Shown in pieces: positions 1-10,834 of a DNA stretch of 64,000 bases. This stretch comes from Sialis fuliginosa. Taxonomy: Eukaryota; Arthropoda; Insecta; Megaloptera; Sialidae. Location: assembly GCA_961205875.1 (NCBI GenBank), contig OY540813.1, positions 29,173,001-29,237,000 on the forward strand. Direction: 5' to 3'. Below the pieces are notes generated by a model, which had not been told where the DNA came from, searched no databases, and saw only the letters and a program-made list of their open reading frames with translations. The translations under genes were made by a program, and so were the position numbers. The stretch's first letter is position 1. Each line of letters begins with the position of its first letter.

Positions 1-501
1 TTTTTTATTTCTTCCCATTTATTAGTGATAATCTCAATAGTAGTATCGATAGGTATGTTAGTAAACAATGATTTAACATCAAGTGAAATTAATTTATATT
101 TATTAGGTATATGAAAATCTTTAATAAATTCATGGAATTCCCAAGAGTCTCTCACGGTATTATTATTAGCAGTAATATTTTTTAAAATATCAGAGAAAAA
201 TTTTGACAATTTTTGTTGTGGGCTATTATATGAAGCAACTATAGGTCTGACAGGATTATTTACTTTATGTAATTTTATCAACCCGTAAATTAGTGGAGGA
301 GTACTATTATGCACTTTAAGTTGGTTACTCAAATTTTGATCAATATAACCCATTTCATAAAATTTTTGAATAATGTTATTGTTTCTGTTCTGGAAAATAT
401 TAGTGGGGTCTTTATGTATTTTAAGATATGTTTCACCATCATTTAACAGCTCATACATTTTATTATCATAATCTACTTTATCAATCAATACGGTTTTATT
501 A
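1..501 (-). pseudogene. inverted fragment of the PLE reverse-transcriptase gene
   Basis: Read on the minus strand this stretch matches about 1965-2465 of the element body almost base for base. It covers the N-terminal edge of the reverse transcriptase and continues beyond the left edge of the window. It joins the first pLTR abruptly at base 501/502. It is a truncated, opposite-orientation partner of the main copy. Confidence 0.85.
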
Positions 502-927
502 GTTTTTAAACTAAATTTTTAAGTTTTAATGTTTTAAAGAAATTGTTTTTATATATTGTTTTATCTGTTGGATATCACATTTACATATTTTTAGTCTTTT
601 GTACAAGAATGGGTACTTTTTAATATTTAAAAAAAATTTTTTTGATGTAATATGCATCTTTTACTACATACATATGGTCACACTAATTACTGTTTAAATT
701 GTAAGTAAAAAAAATATGTTTATATCTATGAATATCTTGTTCATATGCTTATGTTACTTACTTATGTTTATGATTTCTTATAGGGATAATTATTAATTTC
801 TGATGAAGACAAAAATGTTGAAAATTAAAATAAGCGCTATTAATTAAAATGATTTGAACATTGGTTTAGTTCTTTAATTAATATTTTGACCTAAAAAAAA
901 CCCCTACAAAATAGGTATATTTAAATA
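502..927 (+). repeat. PLE pLTR, left copy
   Basis: This 426-bp segment recurs at 4065-4490 with the same length and nearly identical sequence; homology stops at both ends (501/4064 and 928/4491). It lies between the inverted fragment and the coding body, where PLE pLTRs lie. It contains the possible hammerhead ribozyme at 796-850. Confidence 0.88.
796..850 (+). ncRNA. possible hammerhead ribozyme in left pLTR
   Basis: CTGATGA at 800-806 and GAAA at 820-823 are the two invariant blocks of a hammerhead core. GACA (808-811) pairs with TGTT (816-819, one G-U) over an AAAA loop as stem II. ATTAA (824-828) pairs with TTAAT (840-844) as stem III. T845-A846 sits at the cleavage position, and ATTT (796-799) pairs with AAAT (847-850) as stem I. 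PLE pLTRs are known to carry hammerheads. The stems are short and AU-rich, so self-cleavage is an inference. Confidence 0.5.
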
Positions 928-935
928 ATATCAAG

Positions 936-1805
936 ATGGTCATATATATGAATACTAATATAAAAAACACTGGGGATGATAAGTGTAATATGAACTCTCT
1001 ACTCAACAAATATAAAAATGAAGACATCCAAGATAGAATGAAACAAGTAAGAAAATTATATAGTACAAAGGCAAGACTAGATATAAAAAAATTTTTCCTT
1101 ATAAGTTGTAAAAAGAATAATCTTTTTCCTAAATTTATGAATAGTAAATTTGATAATAAAAAAAACTTTATTTCTTTAAGTAATAATAGCAATAAACATA
1201 GATATAACAATATTTTAAATAATTTTAAGTACAAGCTATTAAATCTGTTAATTTCAGAAACCTTTAGTAATTTAAAAAATAACAAAAATTGTATTAATGA
1301 ATGTCATAGTTTGCTAAAACAATATCTCACTATATCTGATTTACAACAAGTTTTTTTCATTGAAAGTTCTATTTATCAATTTACTTATTATAAATCATTT
1401 AATGTTGTCATTAATAAATTTAATAAATTGAAGTCTGAAGCCATGGTTAATGAAAATCAATATATTAATAATTGTATCAATAGTTCTAAACAGATAGTAG
1501 ATAACTATAATAATAATAAAAATAGAAATTTAATAATAAGTAATAACCATGTTTCTAAATATAATAACAAATATAAGTGTAAGCTACCAATAGATATTGA
1601 ATTTAACCCTCTTAAACACAATGAGGAGAATTTTGTTGTTAATTTAACCTCTAACAAGATACCAGATAATATTAACAATTTATTAAAACTTGGATCAAAT
1701 TTCAATTTACCCTATAATAATAATAATCTACCTATCAATGATATGATTATTTCATTTGAATATGGTATTGACAACCTAGATGAAAATGGAAAAAAACTTA
1801 ATTAG
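936..1805 (+). CDS. PLE protein, N-terminal part
   Basis: A 289-codon open frame starting just after the left pLTR. It is very rich in Asn, Lys, Leu and Ile and shows no domain I recognise. In PLEs the single protein begins with a poorly conserved region ahead of the reverse transcriptase, and this frame has that position. Its end overlaps the start of the reverse-transcriptase frame by 26 bases, in a different frame. The frame has no trace elsewhere in the window, unlike the reverse-transcriptase part. I infer it is the N-terminal portion of the same polyprotein, not a separate gene. Confidence 0.7.
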   Translation: MVIYMNTNIKNTGDDKCNMNSLLNKYKNEDIQDRMKQVRKLYSTKARLDIKKFFLISCKKNNLFPKFMNSKFDNKKNFISLSNNSNKHRYNNILNNFKYKLLNLLISETFSNLKNNKNCINECHSLLKQYLTISDLQQVFFIESSIYQFTYYKSFNVVINKFNKLKSEAMVNENQYINNCINSSKQIVDNYNNNKNRNLIISNNHVSKYNNKYKCKLPIDIEFNPLKHNEENFVVNLTSNKIPDNINNLLKLGSNFNLPYNNNNLPINDMIISFEYGIDNLDENGKKLN

Positions 1806-3276
1806 AAATAAATTTATATATAATGTTAATCAGTACAAGGATAACATGAAAAAAAACAATTTTTTGAATAATAAATATAATTGTTCTCTAATTAAGGATG
1901 TTTCTGATGCAAGGAAGTTTTTTAAGGAGAATGAAAATATCAAAGTGATTCGTGCTGATAAAACTAATAAAACCGTATTGATTGATAAAGTAGATTATGA
2001 TAATAAAATGTATGAGCTGTTAAATGATGGTGAAACATATCTTAAAATACATAAAGACCCCACTAATATTTTCCAGAACAGAAACAATAACATTATTCAA
2101 AAATTTTATGAAATGGGTTATATTGATCAAAATTTGAGTAACCAACTTAAAGTGCATAATAGTACTCCTCCACAAATTTACGGGTTGATAAAATTACATA
2201 AAGTAAATAATCCTGTCAGACCTATAGTTGCTTCATATAATAGCCCACAACAAAAATTGTCAAAATTTTTCTCTGATATTTTAAAAAATATTACTGCTAA
2301 TAATAATACCGTGAGAGACTCTTGGGAATTCCATGAATTTATTAAAGATTTTCATATACCTAATAAATATAAATTAATTTCACTTGATGTTAAATCATTG
2401 TTTACTAACATACCTATCGATACTACTATTGAGATTATCACTAATAAATGGGAAGAAATAAAAAAATACACTAATATTGAGAAGGACGATTTTATTGAAG
2501 GTTTGAAATTTTGTTGCAATACGTCATATTTCCAGTTTAAAAATCAATTTTATTCACAAATTTATGGAGCACCTATGGGTTCATCTCTATCTGTTGTTTT
2601 GGCTGATATTATTATGAACGAACTACAAGAGTCTGTTTTGAAAAATGTAGATTATGAGATTCCTTTTTTTAAAAGATATGTTGATGACATCATTACAGCA
2701 ATACCTTCGGATAAAATTGAAACTTTATGCAATAGCTTTAATTCTTTTCATGATAGATTACAATTTTCTTATGAACTTGAAAATCAAAATAGAGAAATTA
2801 GTTTTTTAGATATAAAAATTTTGGTTAACAAACATAATAAAGTTGAAACCATATGGTATACTAAACCTACCTGGTCTGCTAGATATTTGAACTACAATTC
2901 TAATTCCTCTATTGAACATAAACGTAATGTTATTACTGCTATTTTAGACCGGGCAATTAAATTCACTAATTTTAAATATAGAAGTCAAATACTCAACAAA
3001 GTTTACAATATTTTCTTATTAAATGGTTATCCCATTAATTTTCTTAAAAACACTATAAATAATAGACTCAAAAGTATACTTTATGGACATAATAAAAATA
3101 GTAAAAGTTTGGCTGTTGCAGAAAATTCCAATTACTCTTATGATGATCAAATATATTTTTCATTCCCGTATATACCTATTTTATCTGAAAAAATGAAAAG
3201 AGTTGTTTCTGGACATAATATAAAAATGATAAACAAAAATAAGTATACTACAAAAATTTTTTTTTTTCTAAATTAA
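1780..3276 (+). CDS. PLE reverse transcriptase domain
   Basis: A 498-codon frame with the ordered motifs of a Penelope-type reverse transcriptase: YGLIKLHK with NPVRPIVAS (about residues 135-155), LISLDVKSLFTNIP (about 200-215), YGAPMGSSLS (about 265-275), the catalytic FKRYVDDII (about 300-308) and a later FLDIKI block. The paired aspartates of YVDD are present, so the polymerase core looks chemically complete. The enzyme would copy the element RNA at a nicked target, together with the downstream nuclease. The start at 1780 is simply the first Met of the open stretch; family comparison would extend the protein into the upstream frame. Confidence 0.88.
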   Translation: MKMEKNLIRNKFIYNVNQYKDNMKKNNFLNNKYNCSLIKDVSDARKFFKENENIKVIRADKTNKTVLIDKVDYDNKMYELLNDGETYLKIHKDPTNIFQNRNNNIIQKFYEMGYIDQNLSNQLKVHNSTPPQIYGLIKLHKVNNPVRPIVASYNSPQQKLSKFFSDILKNITANNNTVRDSWEFHEFIKDFHIPNKYKLISLDVKSLFTNIPIDTTIEIITNKWEEIKKYTNIEKDDFIEGLKFCCNTSYFQFKNQFYSQIYGAPMGSSLSVVLADIIMNELQESVLKNVDYEIPFFKRYVDDIITAIPSDKIETLCNSFNSFHDRLQFSYELENQNREISFLDIKILVNKHNKVETIWYTKPTWSARYLNYNSNSSIEHKRNVITAILDRAIKFTNFKYRSQILNKVYNIFLLNGYPINFLKNTINNRLKSILYGHNKNSKSLAVAENSNYSYDDQIYFSFPYIPILSEKMKRVVSGHNIKMINKNKYTTKIFFFLN

Positions 3277-3293
3277 AAAATAAAACTGATAAG

Positions 3294-3608
3294 ATGAAAT
3301 GTTCTAACGTTATTTATAAACTTAAATGTTCTTGTGATTATTCTTACTTAGGGCAATCTAAACAATACTTGCAAAAGAGAATCAACAGTCATAAATATGC
3401 TAAAAATGAAGTTACTGCACTTCGTACCCATATACAACAGACTGGTCACGAAGTTGAATATGGTGATGTTGAAATTTTAGATTTTCAGCCTATTTTAAAA
3501 AAAAGATTACTTAGTGAATCGTTACATATCTTAAAAGAACCTAAATGTCTTAACTCTAGAGAAAATCTTAATCACCTCAAAGAATCATATCTAAATTTAA
3601 TTAAATAA
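3294..3608 (+). CDS. PLE GIY-YIG endonuclease domain
   Basis: A 104-codon frame with the GIY-YIG signature of PLEs: CSNVIYKLKCSC, then YSYLGQS, then LQKRINSHK, and a C-terminal half with THIQQTGHEV. The Cys-rich start resembles the linker that precedes the nuclease in many PLEs. In complete elements the domain is fused behind the reverse transcriptase and nicks target DNA to prime copying. Here it lies in another frame 18 bases downstream of the end of the polymerase frame, so it is an orphaned C-terminal part of the polyprotein. Confidence 0.88.
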   Translation: MKCSNVIYKLKCSCDYSYLGQSKQYLQKRINSHKYAKNEVTALRTHIQQTGHEVEYGDVEILDFQPILKKRLLSESLHILKEPKCLNSRENLNHLKESYLNLIK

Positions 3609-4064
3609 ATTTTCTTTTTTCCTCTTTCTTCTTCTTTCCACGTTTCTTTTTGCTTGTATTGTATGCCATTTTTTGGTTTTTCTATTAATTTTAACTTTTT
3701 TCATTTTTGTTTGATTAGGTATATGTTTTAGTTTGATTTTGTTGGTTTTTGTTCCCTTTTTTTCTCTCTTTTTAAAATTTTTAAAAAATTCTTTCTAGGT
3801 TACCTTGTACTTAAAATTGACATTTAACATAGATAAGATTTTTGTTTTCCATAGATGTAATAAATATAATTAAGTTTGTAATACTAGTGCTTTTCTTTCA
3901 TTGAAACACTAGTAATTTTATTTCTTTTTTCATGTTTGTATAATAAATTTGTAACTAGTTTTAAGTAAAAACAATTGATGGTTCTTGTTTAATTAAGTTT
4001 TATCTTAGTATAAATACTTTTCAACATGTGATACAATGTGATACGAATTTTATTTATTTTTAAC

Positions 4065-4490
4065 GTTTTTAAACTAAATTTTTAAGTTTTAATGTTTTAA
4101 AGAAATTGTTTTTATATATTGTTTTATCTGTTGGATATCACATTTACATATTTTTAGTCTTTTGTACAAGAATGGGTACTTTTTAATATTTAAAAAAAAT
4201 TTTTTTGATGTAATATGCATCTTTTACTACATACATATGGTCACACTAATTACTGTTTAAATTGTAAGTAAAAAAAATATGTTTATATCTATGAATATCT
4301 TGTTCATATGCTTATGTTACTTACTTATGTTTATGATTTCTTATAGGGATAATTATTAATTTCTGATGAAGACAAAAATGTTGAAAATTAAAATAAGCGC
4401 TATTAATTAAAATGATTTGAACATTGGTTTAGTTCTTTAATTAATATTTTGACCTAAAAAAAACCCCTACAAAATAGGTATATTTAAATA
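4065..4490 (+). repeat. PLE pLTR, right copy
   Basis: Second copy of the 426-bp terminal repeat. It ends at a run of TA dinucleotides (about 4487-4511). It carries the second copy of the hammerhead-like motif. Confidence 0.88.
4359..4413 (+). ncRNA. possible hammerhead ribozyme in right pLTR
   Basis: Same core as the left copy: CTGATGA at 4363-4369 and GAAA at 4383-4386, with the same three short stems and a TA at the cleavage position. Two copies in direct repeats would let a transcript trim itself to unit length, as proposed for PLEs and retrozymes. Confidence 0.5.
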
Positions 4491-6031
4491 TATATATATA
4501 TATATATATATTATTTTTCTAATTATATATTAATATCAATTTCAGTAAATTGATATAGATTAACCTTTTAAATGAAGGTTATTCAAAATAATATAATAAC
4601 CTTATCTGAATAATTACAAAAAATTCTGGCTGTATATAAATTCTATCTAAAAATAAATAAAATAGTCTAATAAAAGTTTTAATTAAGTTTGGTTGACACA
4701 TGAAAATATTTCGAGAGCCATGCATTCTACCACTGAAATGGTTTTTATTGACGTGAATAACGTCTAATGTTTTACGCCATATACTGTGTGAGCATTTTAG
4801 AAACTTGTTGTAACGTGCTGAGATCAGTTTGCGCGCTAGCGAAAATTTATAATCAGTGTATCTCGACACCCAGAGCAGCTACCACACGGATTTTAGTCTC
4901 AAATTTTAGATCTCTATTAGATTTACGTGGTACAAGTACAAATAAAAACATTTAATAGACCAGGCGTTACAAGGAAGTGAGTGGACATAATATGACAACC
5001 GGCAACTATGTTCAAATTCGTATACCTGAGACCTCAAAGAACTTAAAAAGTCAAGGTGCCAGTCGGTACTTGGGTGCAATTTTTTTTAAAGTGCGAAAAT
5101 GCCCTACAAAAGGAATAAATGTTTTTTGAAATGAAATTTTTTTTTGTATCATCATTAGGCCTTTCCGCTTAAAGAAGGTCCTTACACTAGTAACTGTAAC
5201 TATACTCATTTATTTGTTATAATTTTTTTAATGTTCATAAAACCTTGAATTTGGGTGTTTTTAATCATGAAAATGTACACTTTAAAACTAATATATTCAT
5301 ATTTAAAAAAAAATTTATAATCTTCAAACGAATGTTAACAATATGGTATACTTCAATTTTAAAATTATTACCGGCACCCACCTTTATTTTAATTAACAAC
5401 TAGGCGCGTTTCTCTACTCTGTGAGGGCAATTAACACAGGGCAATAAGAAATAACTACATATATTATACAATACTACTCTGAGTTATATTTAACCCCACT
5501 GTTAAAATTCGAGAAAATGGAACTTTGTTACAGGAAACATTTTTCATTCTTTACATTTTGAATATTAAACTATACTTGGAATTACAAAAATTCGAGAAAT
5601 AAAGAAAAGTACTTATTTAGCTATATGGAAATGATTGCAACCTGTTTTTATGTTCGAAAAAATCGAATAAGATTTATTAATTATTGCCAGAGTTTTTATA
5701 TTTACACCCTGTATATTTATTTTTTTTAGCTGTAAATATTGTATACATTAATGTAAATGTGTTTGTTTAAAAAGGGTTGCACATTGCACAGAGATGCAAG
5801 ATGGATGTAGACTTTCCACATGGGCCCATCATAGCAGGCTGGAGACGAACAAGGTGGCCAGGTTCGATAAAGAAGGTGGTGTGGTGATTATTAGGATTAG
5901 TAGAACTACATATAACAAGTCATTTAAAGAGAAACTTTAGAACAGAGGTTCCCAACTCTCTGCCCGCGGGCACCATGATGCACTTCGACCAATTTATGTG
6001 TGCACCATGGTGCCATACCGGTATTATACTA
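4491..6031. other. non-coding stretch with no recognised gene
   Basis: A short (TA)n tract is followed by AT-rich DNA. Near 5706 there is a lone CACCCTGTATA motif of the kind seen in the 58.9-61.9 kb palindromes. At about 5945 a CAGAGGTTCCCAACTC motif resembles a hAT terminus, but I could not find its partner end. The open frames here are short and lack any family resemblance. Confidence 0.5.
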
Positions 6032-6964
6032 CATGAGCTGAAAAGTCTTTGGCTGACAGAGAGATGTCGACATAAACAAAAAATCCTTATGCTTCTCATA
6101 GAATACTGTCAAAATTTCATGTACTCTTGTTCATGTTTCAGCCATCGAAGTGACACTATTTTTTTTTAAGTGAATTTCGTGATTTTGATTAAACATTGTT
6201 TTTTTATGTAAAAAAATATCGTCCAAAAAAGGAATGGCTTGATAAGTGTTACTGCCTCCGCTAATACAACCGTAAAATATTGGTTTGATGAGTTTCTTCG
6301 TGACCGTACAAGCACAATAAATGATGCTTCACGTTTAGGAAGGCCAAATAAATAAAGCAGTTACTCTAGAAAACATTAGAAAAATTCGTGAAATTGTGTT
6401 GAATAATCGTAAATTGAAGTGAGTGCTGGTCATATCCTTCATAAATGTATACATATTATGAAAGCTTTGCGCGCGTGGGTACCGCGTTTTTAACAATTGA
6501 CCAAAAAAATGAACGTGTTCAACTTTCAAAGCAAAATTTAGCACTGTTTCACCGCAATAAGAAGGATTTTTTCATGCGATTTGTGACAATGGATGAAACA
6601 TGGATCCATTACTACCATCGGAGTTCCATCAGCAGTCAGTAGAATGGTTATTGCCTGATGAAAGCCGTCCAAAACGTCCAAAAATATAACAGGCGGTCGG
6701 TAAAGTTCTTGCTAGTATTTTTTAGGATGCACCTAATATTTATTGACTACCTTCAACATGGTAGAACAACTAACAAAGAATATTACTGTGTATTACAAAT
6801 AGCGAAGAAAAAATGCTGTTTCTTCAAGATACGGCACCATCTCACAAGGCTCACGATATGACCGATAAATTGAAGGAATTGCGCTATGAATTGTTCTAGA
6901 TGGAGATTATGTTGAAGAATAAAATAGTTTTTTCATTGTTATGCCCAAGACTTTTCAGCCAATG
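6032..6964 (+). mobile_element. decayed mariner transposon
   Basis: The ends form inverted repeats around GCTGAAAAGTCTTTGGC (left) and, read inward from the right, GGCTGAAAAGTCTTGGGC, flanked by TA on both sides. Inside are scattered pieces of mariner transposase on the plus strand: VKYWFDEFLRDRTST near 6260, NEAVT..ENIRKI near 6350, the hallmark FVTMDETWIHYY at about 6580-6620, LPDESRPKRPK near 6652, and IFIDYLQHGRT..EYY near 6735. At 933 bp it is shorter than the usual 1.3 kb, with many stops, frameshifts and a missing C-terminal part. It is an old, inactive copy. Confidence 0.9.
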
Positions 6965-7062
6965 TAGTACATACATATGTGTGTAATAAAAAATTTAGTT
7001 TATATATTTATTAAATCAGTTATCATAAATCATGCCTATTAAGAAATTAATATAGATTTAAT

Positions 7063-8123
7063 CGGTCATTCCATAAATAACTACACACTTTTTTGGTTGT
7101 TGTCATCGATTTTTTTAATTTTTACATATGTTTTAGTACAAGTTTAGAGAAATATGTTCATGGTACTTAGAGATCGAAAAAAAAATCTCCCTCCTCTTCC
7201 AAAATATCGACTTTTGAAAATTTGACGTACTTTTTTTTGAAAACAATATATCTCAAAAACTATCAAAGATAGGGTTAAACGACAAGAGAATAATTTTGTG
7301 GAAAAATGTATAAAATTTATTAAAAAAAATAATTGCTGTACAAATTCTTTGTTTAAACAGTTTTTATTTATTTATAAAATTTAAATTGAAAATTTGGGGG
7401 ACATATCAACCCTGAATTTTAAAACTAAAAATATGTGTTATAGCTTATTGTTATAGTCATTTCCGAGTATATACCTCTTTGAAAATTTATAAACATATGA
7501 AAATTTTACGAAATATTAATTTTTTTAGGTGACGGCGCACAAGTATCAGCACGCTGCGTTCGCGCTGGCTTAGTGCAACACCGTACGACTGTATCAAAGC
7601 ATTCAGTAATTACTGCAAATAGCTATATTATCGATTATTTTATAAACATTTTCTAATACTTAACTGATTTCAGTATATTTATATTTTATTATAATTTTCT
7701 TTCTTTTAAATATAAATTGTCCACAAAAATATATTTTAGTAAGATATTATTAATTTATATATGTGACCGCTTGTAATGCCTAAATAGATTAAATATTAAG
7801 TTCACTAATAAATTTTTCAGGTTAATAATACCTAACTTACCTGATATAAGCATTAATAAAAAATGTTCATAAAATAATCGATAATAACTATTAATAGTAA
7901 ATATTGAACGCTCTGATATGTTCAAGCCAGCGCGCTAATACTCGCGTGCCGCAACCTAAAATAATTAATATTTCGTAAATAAATACGATGCACGATTCGT
8001 CAAAACCCCAGCAACCACTGTCAACTTAAAGGAAACAGACTATGTATAGTACTAAAACATGTAAAAATTAAAAAAATAGGTGACAACAACCAAAAAAGTG
8101 TGTAGTTATTTATGGAATGACCG
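7063..8123. mobile_element. non-autonomous inverted-repeat element, ~1.06 kb
   Basis: The left end CGGTCATTCCATAAATAAC is mirrored at 8104-8123, and pairing continues for at least 40 bases (ACTACACACTTTTTTGGTTG region). AAT lies on both outer sides and could be a 3-bp target duplication. A second, GC-richer inverted pair lies inside at about 7530-7590 and 7915-7970 (GCGCTGGCTT and its partner). There is no coding capacity. Superfamily unknown. Confidence 0.75.
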
Positions 8124-8134
8124 AATATATGTAT

Positions 8135-8760
8135 TAGGGTGTTTTTTTATTTTTATTTTTGGTCCCGCAGGCCTATGTTTTAGCTTTGGATCAAAAGTTA
8201 ATTGTTTCAAAATTTCAGACTCGTAGATCAAACCTGTGGACGGCGCAAACCGAGTCTTTTTCCCATTTGATTAACATGGGTAAAATTATTTTTTTACTTA
8301 CGCGTGAATATCTCGTTGAAAAAAAATTTTTTTTTAAATTTCTCAGGTGAATATTTTGTAGAGAATTAAGTGCTCAATTCATAAATCCAATAAATTTGAA
8401 GAAATGTTTGTTTAAAAATTATTATAAAAATTGGATTTTACTTTTTATGATAATGTCTAAACGAACATATCTTTAAAAATATTCGATCTATGAATTGAGC
8501 ACTTGGAGTCTTTTTTGTAAAAAATTTAATTTTTTATGATATGCTGCTGTAAGAAATTAAAATAAATACATTTTTCAACGAGATATTCACGCATAAGTAA
8601 AAAAGTAATTTTTCTCATGTTAATCAAATGGGAAAAAGATTTAGTTTGCGCCGTCCACAGGTTTGATCTACGAGTCTGAAATTTTGGGACAATTAACTTT
8701 TGATCCAAAGCTAAAAAATAAGCCTGCGGGACCGAAAAAAAAACAACAAAAAACACATTA
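8135..8760. mobile_element. TAGGGTG foldback MITE, copy 1
   Basis: Two long inverted arms begin TAGGGTGTTTTTTT and contain GGTCCCGCAGGC, GCTTTGGATCAAAAG and GGACGGCGCAAACC in mirrored order. Two more copies lie at 31746-32362 and 53570-54180. The other two have 8-bp target duplications; this one does not show a perfect one. It ends 11 bases short of the stop codon of lectin gene A, so it probably makes up that gene's 3' untranslated region. Confidence 0.85.
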
Positions 8761-8770
8761 TATAAGTAAG

Positions 8771-10711
8771 TTATAATTCTTTTTCACAAATAAAGTTTGT
8801 TGCTTCTAGACAAGATACATCATCCAAGCCTCCTCTTCTATGTAGAGATCCGCAATTTTCTATCCCATTATTGTTGTCTGGTTGCTTATCAAACCAATCA
8901 AAATATTTTGTATTTTGATTTTCACCTGAAACATGAAAACTGTATTAAATAATAATAAAAAAACTATAGTAGCTACCCTATATTAAAGAACATCATATGA
9001 TTTCTCCAGGGAGATCAGATCAGGCAACATTCACGAGGCTAAATTTATTATAAAATATATTTATTTACTTAATAACGCATTTTCCTCGTTACTGTAAACC
9101 ATAACTGGTTTAAAATTATTTATTTAAAATTTTTAAAGCTTGAAATAAAAATAAAATTAGAAGTTTTTGGCGATTTTTGAGGGAGCAAATGTGTTACCAA
9201 TTTTTTAAAATTTAATCCCGGCGAGTGGGGTATCAAATGAAAGCTGACAATCCAATAAATTAAAAATATGGCACTTCTTACGTTCTCCTCGTTAGTTCTC
9301 AATCTTTTAATTTTCTTACCTAAAATATTCATGAAAACACCTTCATTAGCAATATCATTAAAACCAACCAATAGAGTATCGAATAATTTAACAGCTTGTT
9401 TTGGATGAGATTTGTATAAAGATAACAGAAGATTAGCTTCTTCGTGAGTATCAACAACAGCTAAATGTGCTCCTTCTAGCTCACAGATGTATTTCGCGCT
9501 ATGCCAGGTAGCAGGATGTATGTGATGCTTGTAAAACCCAAATCTAGGATAAAAAGTGTAGTCATCACGGAATTTCGGAATTATTTTTATTTCAGTCACG
9601 TTTTTTTCATTGTCTATAACATTAAAATAAAAATATATAGATATATTGAATATTATGGATATAAAATTTATAAAAATATACCGGATGTTTTCTTAAAAAC
9701 TTTTTAGTGGATTATTTCCAAAATTATTTAGAAAAAATGTTTCAGGCAAAAGTTTCATGGTATCGAGGAGGCTAAATATTGACATTATGGGTTGACTTTA
9801 GAAAGGTCATTTTGATGGGTTTTCAAGTTCGATTTTTCTTTTTCAAATGTAAACCTATATTTTTTGTTGCAGATTCGTAATTTAAGAGATAAACTAAACA
9901 ACTTTTGTTTGAAACTTTTTTTCTGAAAATATCCAATTTTTATGATAAGGAGCAAACTAAAGAGAAATTTCTAGGTTTTCCATAAAAGTTCTTATTGTTA
10001 GATATATGTAAAGATTCTCTTAATTTATTTAATTTGTAATTCATTTTTTTTTAAATTTCAGAATTTTTACTTTATAAAAAAGTTGCATAAAAAAATTAAC
10101 AATAAATTTGAAAAGTAATTCTCCAAGAATCCTTGCTTAACTCTAAATACTTTTTTAATTTTGTGATTTTTCTTAAAAGTTTATAGTTTTCGAATAAAAA
10201 ATTATGGAAAATCCAGAAATTTCTCTTTGCTTTCCTACATATCATAAAAAATTGACATTTTCAGAAAAAATGTTTCAAACAAAAAATATAGGTTTAGATT
10301 TTTTAGAAAAACTTGAACCTGAAAATCCATCAAAGTGACTTTTCTAAGCCCCCCCCCCCCAATATGTCAATATTTATCCCCCTCAAAACCATGAAACTTT
10401 TGTCTAAAACATTTTTTCTAAAAATTCGTTATTTTGGTAATAATTCGCTGGAAAGTCTTAAAAAAACATATTTTTTATTGTACTTTAAAATTGAATAAAT
10501 TGAAATATTCTTTTAGAAACATACCTGATTCTTGTTCATTGCTTGCACATTTCTCACTTTTATCTGTATATGTTTCAGTTAAAATCTACAATTAATAAAT
10601 TATTAAGAGGATTATATAGATTTTTTTAGAAAATACACAACTTACTATTTGTCGTGACTGAACTTTGTATAAAAACAAAATTATAAATACACTGTTTATT
10701 TTAAAAATCAT
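8771..10711 (-). CDS. C-type lectin A, secreted, single CRD (4 exons)
   Basis: Predicted exons, 5' to 3' on the minus strand: 10711-10646, 10585-10525, 9613-9320, 8925-8771. They sum to 576 bases, 191 residues. Exon 1 encodes a signal peptide (MIFKINSVFIILFLY). The lectin domain starts at KFRDDYTFYP, with YICELEGAHLAV (first cysteine) and LLVGFND in exon 3. The last exon has KQPDNNN, ENCG, LDDVSC and NFICEKEL, giving all four conserved CRD cysteines. QPD suggests galactose-type binding by family rule; the usual WND is LDD. By family it would be a hemolymph pattern-recognition lectin. A hAT insertion lies 124 bases upstream of the start and a MITE abuts the stop. Splice sites match GT/AG and phases (0,1,1) match genes B-G. 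Confidence 0.87.
9170..9290. repeat. fragment of a dispersed repeat in the last intron of gene A
   Basis: The sequence around GGCGAGTGGGGTATCAAATG with GAAAGCTGACA matches the middle of the repeat at 47125-47760 (GGCCAGTGGGATATTTAATG), in the same orientation. It is a short internal piece with no ends. Confidence 0.55.
9686..10468. mobile_element. foldback element in intron 3 of gene A
   Basis: Long imperfect inverted arms: the left arm begins near TTTTCTTAAAAACTTTTTAG and contains AATGTTTCAGGCAAAAGTTT; the mirrored right arm ends near 10468. Inner mirrored blocks include AAACCTATATTTTTTG. The arms differ at many positions and one includes a C-run (10351-10360), so it is older than the palindromes further right. 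No coding. Confidence 0.7.
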
Positions 10712-10834
10712 TATGGGAGAGTATAACATGAACTCTAGATTCTTCTGTACTCGAATAATATAATCAAAATTTGATGCTTTAAATAAATAAAAACGGAAGT
10801 ACTTCTTTTATCTACAGTCTAGCTGCTTTATTAA

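Larger units (their letters stand above)
1..4490 (+). mobile_element. Penelope-like element (PLE) with pLTRs and an inverted partial copy
   Basis: A retroelement of the Penelope class. From left to right it holds an inverted fragment of its own reverse-transcriptase region (1-501), a first long terminal repeat-like pLTR (502-927), a coding body (about 936-3608) with a reverse transcriptase and a GIY-YIG endonuclease, an AT-rich 3' untranslated stretch, and a second pLTR (4065-4490). The pLTRs match at a constant offset of 3563 bases with almost no differences, so the insertion looks young. Direct pLTRs combined with an adjacent inverted truncated copy are a known PLE habit. The coding region is spread over three frames, about two breaks, so this copy is probably inactive. 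A (TA)n run follows the right pLTR directly. Confidence 0.9.

Noticed and set aside
878-1285. 135-codon minus-strand ORF within the PLE
   Set aside because: It is antisense to the PLE N-terminal frame and has the Leu/Phe-rich composition expected of the complement of Lys/Asn-rich coding.
4579-4955. Two overlapping ORFs on opposite strands near 4.6-4.9 kb
   Set aside because: No family motif, no splice or promoter support, and they overlap antisense.
5760-5930. Possible tRNA or tRNA-derived SINE (AGGTTCGATAAA block)
   Set aside because: A B-box-like string alone; no A box at proper spacing and no cloverleaf.
5944-6000. hAT terminus at CAGAGGTTCCCAACTC
   Set aside because: The matching inverted end and target duplication were not found; the nearby mariner has its own clear ends.
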